From contig NW_026570241.1 of the NCBI RefSeq assembly GCF_019649055.1, forward strand, positions 62,001 to 126,000: a stretch of 64,000 bases of DNA. The letters run 5' to 3'. Source of the DNA: Paramacrobiotus metropolitanus. Its lineage: Eukaryota > Tardigrada > Eutardigrada > Parachela > Macrobiotidae. The notes under the pieces are model-generated. The model ran no database searches and was not told the DNA's origin. It saw nothing but the letters and a program-made list of their open reading frames with translations. Of this stretch, positions 1-11,900 are shown one piece after another (positions within the stretch are counted from its first letter, which is position 1; every line of letters starts with the position of its first letter). The position numbers were made by a program, and so were the translations under genes.

Positions 1-22
1 TACAGTTTTACATACAAATAAG

Positions 23-115
23 TACAGTGGACTTCATAAATGTGGTTACACGTAGCCACCCGCATGCACAGTGCTATCGGCTTTAAGTGTAACCACATTT
101 ATGAAGTCCATTGTA
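23..115. repeat. Hairpin-forming inverted repeat
   Basis: Arms at 23-51 and 87-115 are reverse complements over 29 bases with one mismatch, separated by a 35-base loop. This is seen directly in the sequence. It resembles the stem of a small foldback MITE or a fragment of one. No coding potential was seen in it, and the termini outside the arms are unclear. Confidence 0.7.
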
Positions 116-179
116 ACTGTCTGTATATGTCCACTACGAGTATATTGGATCAGCAGCAACAAACGTCCTGCAACCGAGA

Positions 180-357
180 CCCTGCGTCACTAACTTTAAT
201 TACTGTACTAAACTTTCTTACCAGTTGGTGGAGACTGATTGTTAAGCCAGCTTACCGCAAACAAACAGCAAATAAAGATTAGTTAACGTGGCCTTATAGT
301 TCCCCTGAGTGCAGTCGATTAAATATTTAAATTACAGTAAACTTGCACTTTGAGTTA
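180..357 (+). repeat. Duplicated intergenic segment, copy 1
   Basis: This roughly 180-bp stretch matches 6335-6510 with many substitutions and a few indels; shared blocks include the gattaaatattta and attacagtaaac stretches. The second copy lies upstream of the GPCR gene at 6719. The pair therefore looks like a relic of tandem duplication of GPCR gene units. The remainder of 358-1879 holds no gene that I can support. Confidence 0.65.
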
Positions 358-630
358 TGACAAATGTTATATACGTAGTAGGCAGCTTACATCCACGCAT
401 TCAGCAACCTAGACAGCCTGTTTTTGTGCCCGCGGGTACGCAATTAGCAATGAAACGCGAAGCTCATCAATTTCCAGTAATTCATTGTACAGTTTCTTTT
501 GTGGTGGGAACTGTATTAATAACTTTTAATTTTGGTGTTTCGTTTACATTACAATGTTTTAAGTTTGGAGCTCTCGCTGCGAAGGCGTCTGTAAATCAAC
601 AGATGTCTCATGCTGCCTGGGTGCCCTCAT

Positions 631-1879
631 AACTACATCTCTCATTGCAGCTTGACCATGTAGGAACAGCTAACAAGATTAGCAGCAGCAGTTATGCGGC
701 GACTTTTGTCTGCTTCCGGTAAATGGTGATTGGGCTGCAGGACGAGATAAGATAGATGAAAGCTTATGGTACATACATATGTATATTCCTCCCAGCCGAA
801 TAAAAACTGCAACCCCGCTTTTGCATTTCCCAGAAGATGCTGCAACAGAGACCACTAAAACTATCATTTTCAGCTAGTACTGTTTTTTACATTTCGTGAT
901 ATTGCTGATAAAACGTGTGATCCATAAGGTCAAGAGGAGACATTGTTAGCATTGTTAGTAGAACACTTACAAACTCGTGTGAATGAAAGGGATAACGGGC
1001 TAATTGATTAATTGATTTCTGCAATATAACTCATCCTGCTCCAATTTATCATGATTAATGCTTTCATTTCCTGCCACCTTCGGCGATTTTCACTTTCGTA
1101 TGTAGCACTGTGAGCGCAGCTGTGTTTTCGGGCAGCACAGTTGAGAGTACATGTATCCGGCGGAAGTAGCACGCAACTGGTTCGCTGGGTCGCGATGTGT
1201 GGCACAAGTGACTCAGAGGGTCTTCGTAAATTTGCTCATCATGACAATCAGGCGGTCATGATTTGCGTGTCGCGGTCATGTTGTGCGTGTTGTGAAGTAC
1301 TAACTTCACAACAGTTAAATTCCGCCTTTTTTCAAAGCCATGAAATTTAGGTCCAGTGGCGGTAGAAAGGAAAACGGGCTATGTTACTGTGCTGGCGCTG
1401 CACTTCCGACAATGATTAATTTCTGTGCTGGTTTTTATCATGTATGAGTATAAATCTATCTTCTAACCACACTCTTGCTCTTATGCAAAAATGACCTGCT
1501 TCGTTTGACAGCTTCCGTTTTTCTACCCTCAATCAATTAGGGTTGCTTCCATGTGCAGTAATACCGCGTGACTGTGGGCACTATGCCAATTATGCCATCA
1601 TTCCGCTTCATCCGACTCTCGTTTCTTTTATAACTTTTACTTATCTGTATTAATTTCTTAGCGCAAAGGTGGATCATACATTAATGACCGCCTTCCTCTG
1701 GCCAGTTCAGCGTATTGTTTACTTGTCCAAATAAAAGGAGGCGATGTCGTGTTCAATGGTTAATTTGTTGCCGTTCTCTGCACAGATAAGTAATGTAATT
1801 CGTCTCAAATTTTACTAAACGAACAGTTCGATCTCATAATCCGTCTTTAAAACCGAGATTCAATGCATAACAACTGAAC
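631..1879. other. Intergenic, no gene recognised
   Basis: Only short, unconvincing reading frames occur here. It precedes the GPCR-like gene at 1880 and presumably contains its promoter. No RNA gene or obvious mobile element was recognised. Confidence 0.5.
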
Positions 1880-2840
1880 ATGAGCGGACATTATGGCAAC
1901 ATGTCACTTGTTAATGTGACACTCCCTGCTTCATCCACATTACAAGCGTCCCTAAACGGAACTGTTGGTACCGTTGCGTTCCTGTTGAATTCAGTGCTGG
2001 TATGGTTGTTTCTGACTAAACGGAACCTTTGGACTCCGTTCGATATTTATTTCCTCGCGTTGGTGGCGAACGTTGGTGGTGCTTCTCCACACTATTGCTA
2101 CGCCGTTTGCTGTCATTTTGGAAACAGATCCTCGATGGACAGTGGGGATTCTTGGTTGTTTTGTATTTAAGTACGTGATCTTCGTCCCTCTCTTGAGACA
2201 ACTCGTCATTCATTCCTGCATCGCTGGCAGTCGACTCTGGGCCTTGACGGCGCCAGTATTGTTCCATCATTTGCACACTTTCCGCTGCTCCGGTTGCGTG
2301 ACGCTGGTGATCTTGGTGGGGATACACATAATCGGACTGCCGCTTATTATCGCCGATGTCGCCCAGCGACGCCCAGCCGAAATTGGGCGTTGCTTCTTTG
2401 ATATCACCGGTCCTTCGTTAAGCGAACAGATTTCTAATTTCATTAACCGTCTTCTTCCGTTTGTGTGCTTTTTGATTATGGTCATCGCGATGCCGGTTAT
2501 TGGATGGAAACGTTGGCAGATTGTTCGAGTGCGACAACAAATACTGAACCATCCATTTCCTGGAAATGTCGGCAGCTCTCGCGGTGAAAAGGGTCAGGGT
2601 TCCGGCACCATTATGATAGCTTTCGGAGTCAGTGTTATGGTATGCTGGGGTCCCTATGTGACATACTTCCCATTTTTTCAAGGAGCTGTGGGCGTTGATT
2701 TCCATGTTGTGCAGTATCTGATCATTCTCTCCAATTGCCAGTCTTTTACTGATCCCATTATCTTGGCGCTTACCTTGCCGGTTTGGAGAAATGTGTTGCG
2801 GGAAACTGCATGTCACTGGATTAGTGCCAGGAAAAAATAA
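1880..2840 (+). pseudogene. Rhodopsin-like GPCR, frame-broken
   Basis: The sequence encodes a seven-transmembrane receptor closely related to those at 6719 and 62924. It has a short N-terminus with NxS/T sites, TM1, the shared TPFDIYF motif before TM2, a WALTAP motif after TM3 in place of the usual DRY context, CWGPY in TM6, and DPI in TM7 where NPxxY normally stands. The N-terminal frame runs from ATG 1880 to near 2070. The rest lies in another frame from about 2073, so the gene is broken near 2068-2075 in TM2. No plausible intron sits there. It is probably a pseudogene, though a small assembly error is possible. Ligand unknown. The stop at 2838 is followed by a non-coding region and then a mobile element. 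Confidence 0.7.
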
Positions 2841-3066
2841 ACAGTTGCAGTTTTACTTTATACCTGTTGTGTCGGTAATTGTAACGTACAAACGAATTTG
2901 CAATAGTGCTTCAGTTTAGAAAGTAGGTTACTCTATTGTGGTCATTTTGTTGGTCTGTAAGTTCGTTACCTAATTTAACCAGCAGATCTGGCATGCTGCT
3001 TTTGACTTCTGTTTTGGTGATCAGTGGGAGGAAACAATGGCACGATTGTCGCAGATTCACAGTAAC

Positions 3067-3162
3067 GGCAGGGGATAAAAGGTGGCACTGGCACCTGCCA
3101 CTGGCAACTGCCACTGACAGTGGCAGTTGCCACTACGCGTTCTGGCAAGCGATAAAACGTGG
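3067..3162 (+). repeat. Left terminal inverted repeat of 2.1-kb element
   Basis: About 96 bp matching the reverse complement of 5116-5210 with one indel and one substitution. It contains an imperfect palindrome centred on the ccactgacagtgg region, so each terminus can itself fold into a hairpin. Confidence 0.85.
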
Positions 3163-4017
3163 CAACTGCCGGAATTTTGAAACGTGATGGTTCTGCCATC
3201 CAACGATAATCTTTTTGTAAAGTACCTAAAAAATTCAGAATGAAGTAGGTCGCCTCTATACGATTAACCTCTTGCCACTTAACCGTGACAATGTAAGAGC
3301 AGTTCCTACTGTACGCCTCTAATGCCATGAGAGCAGGAACGTTTTAAATCCCAAGTGTCCTAGAAAACACCGCGTTAATCTTCGACGTCATAATCATCAT
3401 TAAACGGCGCCTGCTATCGGGGCCTCATGGTAGAAGCAGGGAATCACAAAAACTGGCCGTTCAATACTCACGCAGTGAACAAGGGCAATCTACACGAATC
3501 GAATAATTTGGGAGGACCTAATGGATAAATGAATGATCACCTGTATCCCTTTCAGTTCCAAATAAACACGGCTTACATCAAATATGTTTAATAAACTATA
3601 CGAAAACCAGCGAAATTGTAGTGTGCTTCGCTAAGGCACATGACAATGCCTCGGATGCGGATTGCTTCAAGCACATGAAGTTGCTGGTGCAAGCAACATC
3701 TCAAAAAAGCTTTTATAATTATTGAAAAATTGTATAAATCTAAGAATCTGTAATTTAAAATCAAATAATCAAAGGCTCAACTAGAGCCACTGTTGTGTCG
3801 AACGCTGTTGTAAAGAAAATCAAGCGCTTATTGTTCAGTTATGAATGGGACGGGACGTGACGGCGGCGTCGACCGATTTAGAAACAACGGCGGTCGCACT
3901 GATCTCGGCGGCGGCGGCCGCTGCACTGCACTGTGCATTCAAGTTTAGACTCCGCCCCATGCTAGCTACAGCAAGATAATAAGTACTGCCTGGAAAAAAG
4001 AACGGAGGCAGTTCCTG

Positions 4018-4720
4018 TCAGACAACAAACGGCACCGCGACATTTCGCCGCGGACAACTAGTCGCAGGACTTTTGGTCGCAGACACCGCAAGGCCATCTC
4101 GTCTCGCGACGTTTCCTCGCAGGACATTTCGTCGGTAGGACTTTACGCCGTGAGACTTTCCGTCGCATAGCCGTTTCGACGCAAAAAAATTTCGTCGCAA
4201 GGACATCTCGACAAAGCGACATTTCGCCCATCAGATAAACGATTTACTAAGCTGACTAAAAAGTCAGAAAAGAGAAAACTGGAAATCAAAACCAAACGAA
4301 CAACCTAAGAAAACCTAAAACCTAAGAAATCAAAGAAACCTGAGAAACCAAAGAAACCTAGGAAACCCAAGAAACCTGAAAAACCTAAGAAGAAATAAGG
4401 CAACCTAAGAAAGTCTGAGAAATATTAAGAAACTTAAGAAAAAATAAGAACAAACATTAAAAAAATTAAAAAACTAGTGAGAATTAAGCGCGGTTAATTA
4501 TTTTGCGGTAATCAGTCGCATCGTTTGAAAAGTCCCAAGACGAATTGTCCGCGACCAGACGTCTTGCGTCAAAATGTCACAAAGGTAAAATGTCTCAAAG
4601 TATAAAGTCCCAAACCGAAGTGTCCCAGCGTCTGAATATCCGGCGACGAAATGTCTTCGCGGCGAAAAGTCGCGCGTCGAATTTGAGTGCGGCAAAATGT
4701 CACACTCCCAATCGTCCGGG
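4018..4720. repeat. Degenerate short-repeat arrays inside element
   Basis: From 4018 to about 4240 a degenerate unit of roughly 20 bp (gtcgcaggacatttcg-like) recurs. From about 4500 to 4720 similar units recur in the opposite orientation (cgaaatgtc, aaaatgtc). Between them lies an A-rich stretch with recurring gaaacctaa units (4255-4460). This inverted arrangement of short arrays resembles the interior of foldback transposons. There is no coding potential that I would defend. Confidence 0.6.
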
Positions 4721-5115
4721 TGCGCAACAGGCACCTCATGCTCAGAACCGTCAATGTTCGGTAGCACCTTGTCGTGCCTGCGGATATCGCAGCCGACGGC
4801 ATATACATTTCTCTGTTTTGTTTTTTAAAGCATTTTCATCGTATTCGGAGATATGATGGATGAACAATCTGCAGGCACTGATTTTCCGAGCGCTCTTAGA
4901 AACTGCTCTTAGTAATTTTCTGGGGGTTCTTAAGTTCAAACGTGCAGGAGTATTGAAATGGTTTCGTCGACTGGCGGAATTACGATGAAATCGCACCCGG
5001 ATAACTGGAAGTGTGACATGTCGCCACACTCAAACTGCAGCCATCAATGGAATTGGAAAGGTAGTGGCAGCGATTAATGTGTAGCCATATGTAGGCAGTA
5101 GGCAGTTGCCAGTTT

Positions 5116-5210
5116 CCACGTTTTATCGCTTGCCAGAACGCGTAGTGGCAACTGCCACTGCCAGTGGCAGTTGCCAGTGGCAGGTGCCAGTGCCACCTTT
5201 ATCCCCTGCC
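5116..5210 (-). repeat. Right terminal inverted repeat of 2.1-kb element
   Basis: This is the reverse complement of the left terminal repeat. It is followed immediately by the second copy of the 9-base target duplication. Confidence 0.85.
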
Positions 5211-5219
5211 CACAGTAAC

Positions 5220-6718
5220 ACTGCAGTTGCAAGAAGGATCAGCCGCCATTTTGTCGTATAAGTCTTATTGTCCTGTAAGTATGTTTCCTGGCGATCCCCT
5301 CAGATATCCCTAGAAATCCCCTAGTGGTTACTGCTTCCGTATCTCTTATGCAGTATTAATAAACGAGTGAGAACCTTGGTCTGCCTACAACATACAGACT
5401 TCTGGCATTGTATTAAAAACTGTAATTTCTGGTGGTAATTCTAGTTAATGTTACTATTGCTGGTAAATTGGTAATGCAGTACTGCTAGTGGCACACGAAG
5501 TGGTGCTGGTATTGGCAGAGGTACTGTACTGGGATTGCCACTGGTTGTTGGCCTCTCAGATACGTCGGTATAGCGGGGCGGAGCACTCGCTTTGCAGAGG
5601 GGGTGCTCAAGTTCGTGCGGTTTGACGTACAAAGCCGTCTCAAAATGCGTATGTGAAGCCCCTGAAGTTATTAATTAAAAATGCCGAAGCGAAGATAAGT
5701 CGAGCGAGATGAGAGAGAAAACGTAAAGGTTTTCATGTTATTCGTGGTTTTATCTACCGTAGTACGGGCGTAGGTACGGTGGACAACGTCCAGTTGTACC
5801 GGACGTTATGGAGAAAGCAGCATGTAAGCGTTTAGCCACAAACCAACGGTCAAGAGGCACGACGAAATTACTATACTTCAAAGCAAACAGAATTGATTGA
5901 GTTGGTGTCAGTGCCAGTGATTTACGATAATACGTTGTTTTTGCGCAGTAATTTTTATGACGGAGGCCTTGAAACTGTACCTATAGCTTCTGGGAATGCT
6001 GACTTGAACGGGTACAGTTGCTGACTTGAACGGGTACAGTTTCATATACCCTGCGTAAAACGAAGGAACCTGCGTAACGAAGAAACAAAGAAGATGTGTT
6101 TAATCAGCATACGAAAAGGTCGTTACATACTTAATTACATGGGCATGCAAAGCTGTACATTTCGGATAGGTATTTCCTTTCTCCCTGCTAGCTGCCCTTT
6201 TTTTAACCTAGTTTTAGAACGAATAACTCGTGTAACTTACTATGTACAACTATTGTACGGTTTATGTTCGTTTTGAATAAACTGGATTTGTAACAACAAA
6301 CATCCGGCGGCAATTTCAGCCGCGGTCCTGCGTCACTAACTTCAGTTACTGAACTTTCCGAAGCAAGTTTTACCAGGGTTGCTTGTTGAGCCAGCCTTCA
6401 GTAAACAAACAGCCGATAACGATTAGCTGGCTTAACACGGTAGTTTCCCTGAACGCAGGGGATTAAATATTTAACTTTTAATTACAGTAAACCTGCACCT
6501 TTGAATTATGTATTAGGCAGATCGGAGCCGTACGGTGCGTCCAGCAAACTAAAGAGCGTCTATTTGTAACCGTCTATTTGTACCTATTTTTAAATAAGGC
6601 TTCTCTTCAGTTAATTTACATTGATTAATACGCATTTGCACTTACGGAATACAGAAAAAGATTGGTGTTATTTATTAAGGAACTCAGGATAAAGAACTCA
6701 GGCGTTCTAAACTCAGTT
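5220..6718. other. Intergenic, with duplicated segment copy 2
   Basis: This is the region between the 2.1-kb element and the next GPCR gene. Bases 6335-6510 repeat the segment at 180-357. A short direct duplication (tgacttgaacgggtacagt) occurs at about 6000-6040. No gene recognised. Confidence 0.5.
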
Positions 6719-7717
6719 ATGACCGCTCATGCCAGCGTTATTACAAATGTCTTCAATGCGTCCCTGGCCAATCAGAGCCACACAGACTTCTCGGCCAGCC
6801 TGAAAGCTGAATTCTCCGCTATCACTACTGCACTTTCAGCGCTTTCCTTCATATTCAACAGTGCTTTATTGTCAGTGTTTTTTGCCCGATGGAACAGTAT
6901 CACTCCCTTTGACATTTATTTCACAAGCCTCCTTATATCGAACATTATCTTCCATGGAATTGTTGGCCCGTTCACTTTTATTTATGAAACATACAGTCAT
7001 TGGTATGTCGGCGTGGGCGGCTGTCTTTTGTATGTTTACGGTGTTTTTGTCTTCTCATTAGTGCAAATGGTCACTCATTCCTTTATTGCTCTAAACCGCG
7101 TGTGGGCATTAACGGCACCGGTTTCCTTCCGCCATTTTCACAGCCATAAATCAGCGCGCTACGCCACCGTCACGGTGTGGTTGTTGTGTCATGTTATCGG
7201 CATGCCCGGTGTTATTGTGGATATTTTCTCACGCCGCCCCAAGGAGATCCATCGTTGTCTGATGAGCAAAACCGCGGATTCCGTGTCGGAAAAGGTATCG
7301 GAAATTATCCGGCAAGTTATGCTGATGGTGTGCCTGTTGATTACATCGCTATCCTTACCAGTTATTATCTGCAAAAGGCGAGCAAGATTTTCCTGGCGGA
7401 AAAATAAATTTATCCGACCGACATCCGCGACCAGTGACGTGGTAGAGCAACTGCGCATGGCCCGTGCCAGCTCCGATAAGCAGATTTTCATCTTGCTAAG
7501 CGTTTTGGCGGGAAGTATTATTGTTTGCTGGGGACCGTACGTGATATATTTCACTTTCCAGAGAGTGTTTAATTACTACGATCTGGAAACGCAGGAGATT
7601 CTGATTGTACTGTTTAATTGCCAATCTGTGGCTGATCCACTGTTGTTACTATTTGCGTTGCCAGTATGGCGGCAGATTGTGAAAAATATATGCTGTGTAG
7701 CGATACTAAAAGTTTAA
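6719..7717 (+). CDS. Rhodopsin-like GPCR, orphan
   Basis: This is an intact single-exon receptor of about 332 residues. The start is placed at ATG 6719 because the N-terminus then carries NxS/T glycosylation sites and TM1 follows at the usual distance; an upstream in-frame start is possible. Seven hydrophobic segments are visible. Family marks shared with the 1880 and 62924 genes are TPFDIYF before TM2, NRVWALTAP replacing the DRY region after TM3, CWGPY in TM6 and DPLL in TM7. Loss of the DRY acidic residue is unusual for class A. It would sit in the plasma membrane and signal through G proteins, but ligand and partner cannot be read from sequence. Confidence 0.85.
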   Translation: MTAHASVITNVFNASLANQSHTDFSASLKAEFSAITTALSALSFIFNSALLSVFFARWNSITPFDIYFTSLLISNIIFHGIVGPFTFIYETYSHWYVGVGGCLLYVYGVFVFSLVQMVTHSFIALNRVWALTAPVSFRHFHSHKSARYATVTVWLLCHVIGMPGVIVDIFSRRPKEIHRCLMSKTADSVSEKVSEIIRQVMLMVCLLITSLSLPVIICKRRARFSWRKNKFIRPTSATSDVVEQLRMARASSDKQIFILLSVLAGSIIVCWGPYVIYFTFQRVFNYYDLETQEILIVLFNCQSVADPLLLLFALPVWRQIVKNICCVAILKV

Positions 7718-8995
7718 ACTTACTGCTTGATATTCTAAAGACTGAGTAAGATCTTTAGCTACTGTTCTAAGCTTGCTAAAAACCAGTTAAGCACTGTGGT
7801 TGAGTCTTGTTACAGATTCACGAAAATATTATTTGTCGTTAGCTTTCAATTTTATTATTTTAGACCTGTGATATTATGTTGTCAAGTCACTCACATTGTT
7901 TTTAGTTTTGCTAGTAATAAAAGTTTCCATGCCGGATACGTTTGCTATTGCATATGTACCCTTAAATTAGCAGCAAGTTAAAACGCTGTCATCGGAAACG
8001 GAACAGAAGGTGTGATTGTATGTATTTATCTAAGTAAATTTTGCACCACTGGTAAATGCGCAGCATACTAACACAATACGTTTTGAAGCAGTACATATTT
8101 TGCGCATGTACGGTATAGTGGTTTATTTACACTACCACTGGTTTAGAACAAATTTCGAGCCACTCAGTGACAACAAATAATTACAGCTTGTAATACTACA
8201 CCTTCGTCCGGTCGGCTCATGTAGAAACATTTCTTGAAATGACTGTAATAAAATTATCCCGGACAACCTAATATGTCACGATGTGTCTCAAATCACAATT
8301 AATTATGTCCGTCTAGATTATACAGTTCACAGATACTCGGCAGAAAAGCGGAAGTGAATATGCAAAATTAATGGAATCACGTTGCCGATTGCCAAAGTTG
8401 GACGGACAGTTTGCTCTGATTATTCCTAATATTGTTGATATTATGTGACACCGTATAGATATGCCGCCGTAGTCATTAAACACAGAACACAGATAGTCAT
8501 TAACAGTGCCGCCGGCGGCAAATTTAGATGAGTAGTCTCTTCGACCATCGACAACAGACTTCTCCATGCTGTGCTGTAATTACCTGTATAAAGTTTCCTT
8601 TTATTTTGTGGAAATATTCCGGAATACTGGATCACGGAAAATGGTTGAAGATTCAAGTACCAAACGTCACTCACATTAATCCTTATCCCGCCAATGCTTT
8701 AAAGATTAATAATGTAACAGATCGGCCTCCGCATGAGCTTATTATCTCAAAAATGAGTAATAATTGATAGGTGTTTACCGGCCTCAAGCGATTTTCCATT
8801 GCTACAACAAGTATTATCCTTTGGATAAGCGCCCGAGAAACGTCCTGCAGTCAAATCGCAAATCGATATTATTCACCGAAAGGCCACAAAATATATATTC
8901 AAGCATAAGCGATTGCCTGCTTAACCTTATTTGCACGCTGGCGGATTACATAAAAACATAATACTCGTTTAGAACATTGGTATTTTCTTAGGAAA
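7718..8995. other. Intergenic, 5' flank of cyclase copy A
   Basis: No gene recognised. Much of this region aligns, with heavy divergence, to 14640-15538 upstream of copy B and in part to 22190-22600 upstream of copy C; shared blocks include the agaaacgtcc and cagtcaaatcgc stretches. The cyclase genes were therefore duplicated together with about 1 kb of upstream sequence, which probably holds the promoter. Confidence 0.55.
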
Positions 8996-11900
8996 ATGCC
9001 AAAATTTGCCGTTTATAGAACCCGCTGGCTGAGTTTTCGTTACCTGCGTCTCTGCATGTGGCTTGCATTATCAATTGCAATCACGGATCTAAGTCATCAT
9101 CTTACTATGGCTAAAAAACTGCCAGTACAATTGATCGCCATTGGTGGACAATTGCACACCAATAGTTACGCGCAGTTGACGTACAGCGGCCCGCCAATGA
9201 CAGTTGCCGTCGATGACATAGACATATTGTACAATGACACGTTAAACTTCACGTTGAAATATATTTTTGACGACATGCCATGGACTAAAATGATATCGCA
9301 CGAATTCACCGGACGATTGGCTGCTGAATGGTACTACCGGAAACGCGACCCATCGGCCATAAATGTTATGATGATACCCGGTTGGTACCTTAGAACGTAA
9401 ACGCAGTCTTATTTCGTAAAATAACGCTGTAAGGTTAAATACGAGCGTATGTTTATGACAGCGGGAATCATTTTACCTGATCTCACTGAGTTTTTCCGCC
9501 AGTGGAACATGCTGTTTGTCACTATGTAAGTGCTGCAACCTCATTCTTATCATGAAAATATTATTACAGCAAAAACGAGCTTATGATAGTACACATACAA
9601 AAATATATGCGTACAATAAATACTTTTTTTTGCGTGTGCACCAGAAATCTGATCCACCCACTTTGCGCTTTATTTTTATTAGCACATCTACCACGCCACA
9701 AATTAATGACAGAACTGCAAATCCAACTTGGATTTCCGTCGCACGCACTAATTACCCCGCTATGACGCTACTCTTCTGCGAGATACTGCTTAGATTTAAC
9801 TGGGTGACCTTCATGACCATTCTGGACTTTGGATCCGAAGAGATTTATCGGGTATACTCTGACGAAATGAATAAAGACTCCCTCGCTACAATTGGACAAG
9901 GACCAATCCTTCGAGAAAATATTAACGTGACTGCGGGGTACAATTTTGAGCACTTGTTGAAAAGCATTCGCACCCAAACTCGAGGCAAGTAAAATATCTC
10001 GCGGCCACTGACATAATTTCTTCAGATGCTATTTTTATTGCAGTTGTAATTTTCTTTGGAAATGGTCAAGCCGTGAGGAGCTTTTTGGTACCTTGTATTT
10101 AGGCAATAAATGCACAATATTTGAAAGAAAGTCAACTCAAAAGATAATTGCAGGTAGCGGCGCAAAAAGCGAATATGACGAATGGAGAATACGTAAGCGG
10201 AACGAGAATTCAGAATAAACCATGAGCACATTTGTTCGTTTTTTTGTTACTTTACAGGTCTACATGGCGCTGGAAATAATGATCAATAAAAAAGCGTATG
10301 GACGTATGCACTGGAAGTACGAAGATGAAAACGATCAAGTGCGCAAAACAAATTGCTTAGTCATTAAACAACGAAAGATCCCAGAAATCTTGCAGATTGC
10401 ATTCCAAGCGTTCCAGTCTCTTCTGCTGATGAGACCTGCTGACATTCATGAATCTCCCAGAGCTAGAAGCGACCTGGCACAACGATTTATGGCTCATACA
10501 GAACGTGACTTCAGCTACACCTACAGCATTGAAGACGAAGTATAAATGGGCATTAATTTTTAGAAAGTTAATAGCGTACTTGATTTGGTTTGGGCAGTAC
10601 TAACTAGGCAAAAATTAGCATCATTAACTAGCATGATTAACAGCAGAAAATGCTTCTCGATCTCTTCAGCCTTTCCCGCTGATGCTGAGCAGCTACTATG
10701 CAGTGAGGATACTGGCAGAGGTAAATGCTTTTAAGCGTAATCTTTGTCCAATTTAGAACTGGTAAAGTAAATTTAATTTAAAACTGCAAATTTAACAGTG
10801 ATTTTTCTCAGCTGTTGCTGTACTGTATTACTTCGTAACAGAGAACAGGCTTCAGAAGCGTCAGCATCCCTGACATATAAGGCCAATACGGTCCCTGTGC
10901 ATGTTAATGATGATGCTATGCTCTCCTTCAAAGGTCATGAATGATTTGCGGTCTGATGGTTGCGAACACCCTTATCACGATGGTTCGTATTTGGCAAAAC
11001 AGTTCCTAAACCGCACTTTCGATCGTAACATCAGCGAGATCTACATGGATGCCAACGGAAGCAGGCATATCGATCTATATATGTGGAGGTTTGATGAAAA
11101 CGGCACGCAAAAGGTAGTTGCAGGCTTCAGAGAAAACCCTTTCATAAGCTCAGTCATCATAATGATGCAGGTCTGACTAGATACACCTTGCACCCATCTA
11201 AATTATTGGTCTTAATTTCTCGCAGGCATTTTTATGTAAACGTGCGATCGGCAACCCACCCTTGGTGCAGTTGTATGATCTGCGGTACTGGGCAGGCAAC
11301 GGTACATGGCCGCCGTTGAACGAACCAAAATGTGGCTACAACACGGAGCCTGGTAAAATCTGTTATCCAAACGGTACACGACTGACCTACTTTGCGGTAT
11401 TCCAAATTTTCAAAGGGGCAGTGCTGTTTCAGGGACTTCGGTTACTTCGTTAGCAGTATCGGGGGCTTTGGTCGTCTGTGTGGTTACGGTGTGCATAGCC
11501 ATTTGGTAAGCTTACTCGAACCCATTTGACTTGAATTTAGCACAGATTGTGATACGTACCGTAAAACTACTGCAGTTGCTGAGTCACTCTGTCGTTGTGC
11601 CTCAACCGCAGGTTTGTCAAACGATCGAACTCCATGGCGCTGACCGTCTGGTGGAGAATTGATCAGTCCAAAATAGAGTTTCCTACGCGCTGTTCGGGTT
11701 ATGATAGTAGGTTTACGGCACCCAAGCCTCAGGCTCAAGATACGGTACGTCCTAAATAACTCAACAGGCAATTACATTTTTCGTGAGAGCAGAACGTTTT
11801 GACCGCAAAACACAGCCTGCGTTCGAAATTCGACAGTTACAGTTCTCGTTTAGCATCATTCTTCCTTCGATCAGGCTTGCAAGTACGTTTCCGCCAAATT

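Larger units (their letters stand above)
3067..5210. mobile_element. Non-autonomous foldback/Mutator-like DNA element
   Basis: The element runs from GGCAGGGGATAAA to TTTATCCCCTGCC and is flanked by an identical 9-base duplication, CACAGTAAC, at 3058-3066 and 5211-5219. Terminal inverted repeats of about 95 bp (3067-3162 and 5116-5210) are nearly identical and themselves contain nested palindromes of the gccactg/cagtggc type. Inside are arrays of short degenerate repeats. No transposase frame is recognisable, so it is non-autonomous. A 9-bp target duplication with long inverted repeats is typical of Mutator-like elements and of foldback elements; the class is therefore not settled. Confidence 0.8.

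Noticed and set aside
4018-4856. Reading frames inside the 2.1-kb element as a transposase
   Set aside because: They translate short degenerate repeats rich in Arg, Lys and Ser with no DDE or other transposase motif.
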